Position numbers and translations under genes: made by a program
Shown: positions 60,982 through 64,000 of the stretch, piece by piece
Layout: each line of letters begins with the position of its first letter
Position numbering within the stretch: position 1 is the stretch's first letter
Notes under the pieces: generated by a model
What the model saw: only the letters and a program-made list of their open reading frames with translations
Database searches by the model: none
What the model was told of the DNA's origin: nothing
Source of the DNA: Mediterraneibacter gnavus ATCC 29149
GTDB lineage: Bacteria; Bacillota; Clostridia; Lachnospirales; Lachnospiraceae
Direction of reading: 5' to 3'
Length of the DNA: 64,000 nucleotides
NCBI RefSeq assembly: GCF_008121495.1
Contig: NZ_CP043051.1
Coordinates: forward strand, 1,591,501 to 1,655,500

Positions 60982-61809
60982 ATGCCAGGATGGGTAGAAG
61001 ACCTGTTGAAGGAAATGTTCTATGGCCCGTTTTATCAGCTGGCAAAAGTCGTCTGGGATTGGTGCATCGGATTGAGCACGGGGGTCATTAGTCAAGACCC
61101 CCAGCACTTTTCCCCGGCCACTTGGAAATTTGTAACAGATACTCTGTATCCCTGGGCAATGGGAATCGGTTTATCCATGATGAATGTATTTTTCATCTGC
61201 GTATTTCTAAAAGCAGCCTCCAACTTAAAAGAAAATATCACGTTGGAACTGTGTATCGAAGGGATGATCCGGCTGGTGGCCTTAAATGTGTTGATGCAGA
61301 TGGGAATGCAGTTGATGAAGACCCTGTTTTCCATGGCATCCCTGATGGGAGGAATGGTATTGGATTTCCAGGCACCAGATTTTTTCACCGGCGAAGTGGA
61401 TGCCGGAAGTGTTCTGTTCTGGTGGTTCATGGGATTTTTATATTTCTTTATCGCACTGATCTGTGGAATGCTGATCTTTTTGACTCTGTTCAGCCGTTAT
61501 GTCAAGCTGTATCTTTTGACCGTGACCTTCCCACTGGCCATGCCGAGTATGGTGTCCGGACGTGGGATTGATGAAACGGCGAAGAGCTGGGTGAGAAGTT
61601 TTTTAGGAAATGTGTTTGAGATCGTGGTGATCGCTCTGGTGATGTCGATCTCCGGGCGGATCATCGGAGGCATGGATATCCAGGGGGACAGCTTTGCAGA
61701 TTTCTTTGACGGATTTGGGCAGGCACTGACCTCTACGATCTATATGATCGGAATGGCAGTGTCGGTACGGGGTGCAAGGAGCTTTATGAAAGAGACCTTC
61801 CACTTATAA
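60982..61809 (+). CDS. VirB6/TrbL-like membrane channel protein
   Basis: 275 residues with about six membrane helices (LYPWAMGIGLSMMNVFFICVFL; VLFWWFMGFLYFFIALICGMLIFLTLF; YVKLYLLTVTFPLAMPSM). The order VirB2-VirB6-PrgI-VirB4 is that of Firmicute conjugation modules. It should form part of the inner-membrane channel. Assignment is by topology and position. Confidence 0.72.
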   Translation: MPGWVEDLLKEMFYGPFYQLAKVVWDWCIGLSTGVISQDPQHFSPATWKFVTDTLYPWAMGIGLSMMNVFFICVFLKAASNLKENITLELCIEGMIRLVALNVLMQMGMQLMKTLFSMASLMGGMVLDFQAPDFFTGEVDAGSVLFWWFMGFLYFFIALICGMLIFLTLFSRYVKLYLLTVTFPLAMPSMVSGRGIDETAKSWVRSFLGNVFEIVVIALVMSISGRIIGGMDIQGDSFADFFDGFGQALTSTIYMIGMAVSVRGARSFMKETFHL

Positions 61810-61815
61810 ACAACT

Positions 61816-61834
61816 TGTTCCGAAATTCGGAACG
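61816..61834. repeat. Element palindrome, site 14
   Basis: TGTTCCGAAATTCGGAACG, 22 bp before the ATG at 61857. The last copy in the window. Confidence 0.93.
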
Positions 61835-61856
61835 GAAAGGAGTAGAAAGAAAGGAT

Positions 61857-62213
61857 ATGAAAATCGATATCAACAAAGATTTTGAAACGGCATATCAGCA
61901 ATCCATCTGGAAAGGGCTGGATCTGAAACAGCTGATTACGGTAGGCTGCTTTTTGCCGACGGTGATCGGGATTATGGTTGCCCTTTGGTATTTTTTAAAC
62001 GTTCCGCCGCAGGGAGGCGTTTACATTGGAATTCTGGCAGCACTGCCGATCCCGTTTTTGGGACTGTTCAAATACCGGGGAATGTCTATCCCGATGTTAT
62101 GCAAAGAATGGAAGTATCTACAGAAAACAAAGAAACTTTGTGGGGAAACAGAAACTGAAGCCGGTCAGAAACACCGAGTATTTACCATGCATCCATCGAG
62201 AAAGGAGCGATAA
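61857..62213 (+). CDS. PrgI-family (VirB3-like) protein
   Basis: 118 residues from the ATG at 61857. KIDINKDFETAYQQSIWKGLDLKQLITVGCFLPTVIGIMVALWYFL is typical of PrgI proteins: a short cytosolic start and two membrane helices (about 24-45, 52-68), with a hydrophilic tail. Always found before the VirB4 ATPase, as here. An in-frame TTG at 61815 inside palindrome 14 would add LFRNSER and more. Confidence 0.85.
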   Translation: MKIDINKDFETAYQQSIWKGLDLKQLITVGCFLPTVIGIMVALWYFLNVPPQGGVYIGILAALPIPFLGLFKYRGMSIPMLCKEWKYLQKTKKLCGETETEAGQKHRVFTMHPSRKER

Positions 62214-62219
62214 AAAGAA

Positions 62220-64000
62220 ATGGCAATTTTTAATGGAAATAAGGAATTTTCCAAGAAAAGGGAGCTGTCCCAGCCTTTGGTTCCAGTACCCAAGAACGTG
62301 CGTCAGGCATTCAACATCCATAAAGCCTATGCAAACGGGGTGTTCCAGTTGGAAACCAAGAAAAAGGATACACTGTATGATCGGTGCTATGTATTTGAAG
62401 ATATCAATTACATTAACAAGAACCGGACGGAGAAGAAGAACTTTCTGTCAGAACTGATGTTCTGGCTCAATTCCATGGATGCGTCTTATAAGATCACATT
62501 GTGTAATGAATATCAGTCGGTAGAAAAGTTTCTGGCATCGATCCGGAATGAACGCAATGAGAGGGAATATCCAGACATTGCAAAAGGGATCCGGCAGTGG
62601 CAGGAATCGAAACTGGCGGATGCCAACTCCACGGTACGGACACTCCGGTACCTGACCATTACCTGCAGGGCAGACAGTCTGGCGCAGGCGAACATCTATT
62701 TCCGGGCATTGGAGCCCATGATCGAGGATGCCTTTGCAGGATGGGGCAGTGACATTGCTGTGTTGGGAACCCTGGATCGGTTCCGGGTGCTCCATGGGAT
62801 GCTGCGTCCCGGGGAAGAATTTCCACAGGTTGTGCTTCGGGAAACCCTGCAGGACTGGAAAAGTGACATACTGCCACGGAGCATCCAGCAGTTTAATGAT
62901 TATATAATCCTGGGAGATACCATGGTGACGGTTCTGACGGCGACCCAGTATCGGAAATCTCTGGATACGGACACCTTTTTACATACCTTAAGCAGCCTTC
63001 CTTATCCGTCTTTTGTGACGCTGGACTTTGCTCCGGTACAGCAGGAGGTCATCAATGACAAGCTGGTAGCGATGCATATGAACAATGAGCGGGAGATCAA
63101 TGACGAGATCGAGCAGAAGCGGCAGGCAGGGCAGATCGTGACCTCCCCTTCTTATACCAAAAAGAAACGGCGGGATGAGATTGAGGAATACATTGAAATG
63201 GTAGATGCCAACGATGAGAAAGGGGTCTTTTTAAACCTTCTGGTGGTGTTGACGGCTCCGGTGAAGGAAGGCGTGGAGCTGTTGCAAGAGCGGATGGAAG
63301 AGGTCTGCGCCATCGGACGTTCTGATAAAGTGGGCGCCTTTTTGGAGCCTTGTGATTTTCGACAACTGAAAGCCTTAAATACGGCACTTCCAATCGGTGG
63401 GAGACAGGTGGATTATATGCGGTTCTTTCTCACCTCTTCTTTGGTGACATTTAATCCCTATCATGCCCAGGATATCCTGGAGCCGGGCGGAAAGATGCTG
63501 GGGATCAATAAAACAACGGGACGATATCTCATTGCCAACCGGAAACTCCTTCCAAACCCTCACGGGATCATTGTGGGATATTCCGGTTCTGGAAAATCCA
63601 TGCTGATCAAGCTGACCGAGATTTCCCAGACTTTGCTTGGAAGCGAAGATGACATCATTGTGTTAGACCCACAGAATGAATTTGAAGATATCTGCAGGGA
63701 ATATCAGGGGGTGTATTTTGACCTGACTCCCAAAAGCGGAATCTACCTCAATGGATTTGAAGTGACCCAGGAAGTCTTTTCCGGCAGTAAAGAGCTGAAA
63801 GCGGAATTTGTGGCCAAACAGTGTGAGTATGCCAAAGGACTGGTGCAGGCGATCATGAAAAATATCCTGGTCACCCAGGAGCACGATTCCGTGGTGAGCC
63901 GTTGTACGGAGCAGATGTTTGCCCAGGTCTTTGCCCAGAAGCGGTTAAAGAAACAGCCCACCTTACTCTGGCTGCGGGAAGAGATTGGAAAGGAACTGGA
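62220..64000 (+). CDS. VirB4-like conjugation ATPase (partial, runs off the window)
   Basis: The frame opens at the ATG at 62220, 6 bases after the PrgI stop, and is still open at the window end (593 codons visible). The N-terminal 430 residues are the VirB4 family domain (SELMFWLNSMDASYKITLCNEYQSV; YLTITCRADSLAQANIYFRALEPMIEDAF). Walker A GYSGSGKS lies at 453-460, Walker B IIVLDPQNEF near 480-489. It energises the conjugation channel at the membrane. No defect seen in the part present. Confidence 0.93.
   Translation, partial: MAIFNGNKEFSKKRELSQPLVPVPKNVRQAFNIHKAYANGVFQLETKKKDTLYDRCYVFEDINYINKNRTEKKNFLSELMFWLNSMDASYKITLCNEYQSVEKFLASIRNERNEREYPDIAKGIRQWQESKLADANSTVRTLRYLTITCRADSLAQANIYFRALEPMIEDAFAGWGSDIAVLGTLDRFRVLHGMLRPGEEFPQVVLRETLQDWKSDILPRSIQQFNDYIILGDTMVTVLTATQYRKSLDTDTFLHTLSSLPYPSFVTLDFAPVQQEVINDKLVAMHMNNEREINDEIEQKRQAGQIVTSPSYTKKKRRDEIEEYIEMVDANDEKGVFLNLLVVLTAPVKEGVELLQERMEEVCAIGRSDKVGAFLEPCDFRQLKALNTALPIGGRQVDYMRFFLTSSLVTFNPYHAQDILEPGGKMLGINKTTGRYLIANRKLLPNPHGIIVGYSGSGKSMLIKLTEISQTLLGSEDDIIVLDPQNEFEDICREYQGVYFDLTPKSGIYLNGFEVTQEVFSGSKELKAEFVAKQCEYAKGLVQAIMKNILVTQEHDSVVSRCTEQMFAQVFAQKRLKKQPTLLWLREEIGKEL

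Larger units (their letters stand above)
41441..64000 (+). mobile_element. Conjugative element (ICE or integrated RepA_N plasmid), left part
   Basis: All genes from 41472 to the right edge run on the plus strand and belong together: ParA/ParB, two RepA_N-like initiators, a VirB2/VirB6/PrgI/VirB4 secretion set, and many small unknown proteins. Fourteen 19-bp palindromes are confined to this region. No integrase, relaxase, coupling protein or clear attachment site lies inside the window, so the left boundary is approximate and the right one is beyond 64000. The pilus block at 49.3-59.9 kb looks like cargo. Confidence 0.8.

Noticed and set aside
42441..61834. Palindromes as rho-independent terminators
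   Set aside because: No T-run follows any of them, they occur inside coding regions, and they precede ribosome sites within apparent operons.

Overview
The window looks like part of a low-to-mid GC Gram-positive gut anaerobe of the Lachnospiraceae (Mediterraneibacter / [Ruminococcus] gnavus / Dorea / Blautia neighbourhood). This rests on AGGAGG-type ribosome sites, a V/A-type ATPase operon instead of (or beside) an F-type one, a pyrophosphate-dependent phosphofructokinase, rubrerythrin, a BspA-type leucine-rich surface protein, and a large conjugative element of the RepA_N/ParAB/VirB4 kind. The species cannot be fixed from the sequence alone.

1-2.8 kb is a decayed stretch: a DUF1016 protein that lost its nuclease half, an intact HD-domain/UPF0158 fusion and a frameshifted Fic gene. 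2.8-8.3 kb is chromosomal core: a cytosolic GH13 amylase, a seven-gene tRNA array (Pro, Gly, Arg, His, Gln, Lys, Leu) behind a consensus promoter, PPi-phosphofructokinase, a family 2 glycosyltransferase and rubrerythrin. 8.3-14.3 kb holds a subtilisin-family protease whose last codons recur 1.5 kb downstream, bracketing an AbiEi-like regulator and a KilA-N protein, then a large unknown helical protein and a broken amidohydrolase. 14.3-22.9 kb (minus strand) is a complete nine-gene V/A-ATPase operon in the order stalk-C-I-K-F-E-A-B-D. 23.2-28.5 kb encodes a 1754-residue secreted LRR/InlB-repeat/F5-8C protein. 28.7-32.3 kb has trmB, a thioredoxin-like protein, tRNA-Lys(CTT), an AraC fragment, a DUF4143-type ATPase and a remnant of a paralogue. 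32.4-38.3 kb is a sugar locus: a LacI regulator divergent from isomerase, split transketolase and FGGY kinase genes, with a striking repeat array between them. 38.5-41.3 kb holds a small conserved-looking protein, a MATE transporter and a DUF3810 metalloprotein.

From about 41.4 kb to the right edge is the left part of a conjugative element (ICE or integrated RepA_N plasmid), open at the right. Its backbone carries small regulators, a sigma-like protein, ParA/ParB, two RepA_N-type replication proteins, an exonuclease, and the start of a type IV secretion operon (VirB2-, VirB6-, PrgI/VirB3- and VirB4-like). The backbone is peppered with 14 copies of a 19-bp palindrome (consensus TGTTCCGAAATTCGGAACA). 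Most sit just upstream of ribosome binding sites, and several lie inside or around parAB. The copies stop completely between 49.2 and 59.9 kb. That interval contains a Fic-like protein, two genes behind near-identical 78-bp promoter modules with three 10-bp GTAAC repeats, and a sortase-assembled pilus operon (thioester adhesin, backbone pilin, class C sortase, basal pilin, class B sortase, possible lipoprotein, coiled-coil protein). The simplest reading is a site-marked transfer/maintenance backbone that has acquired a surface-adhesion cargo module.
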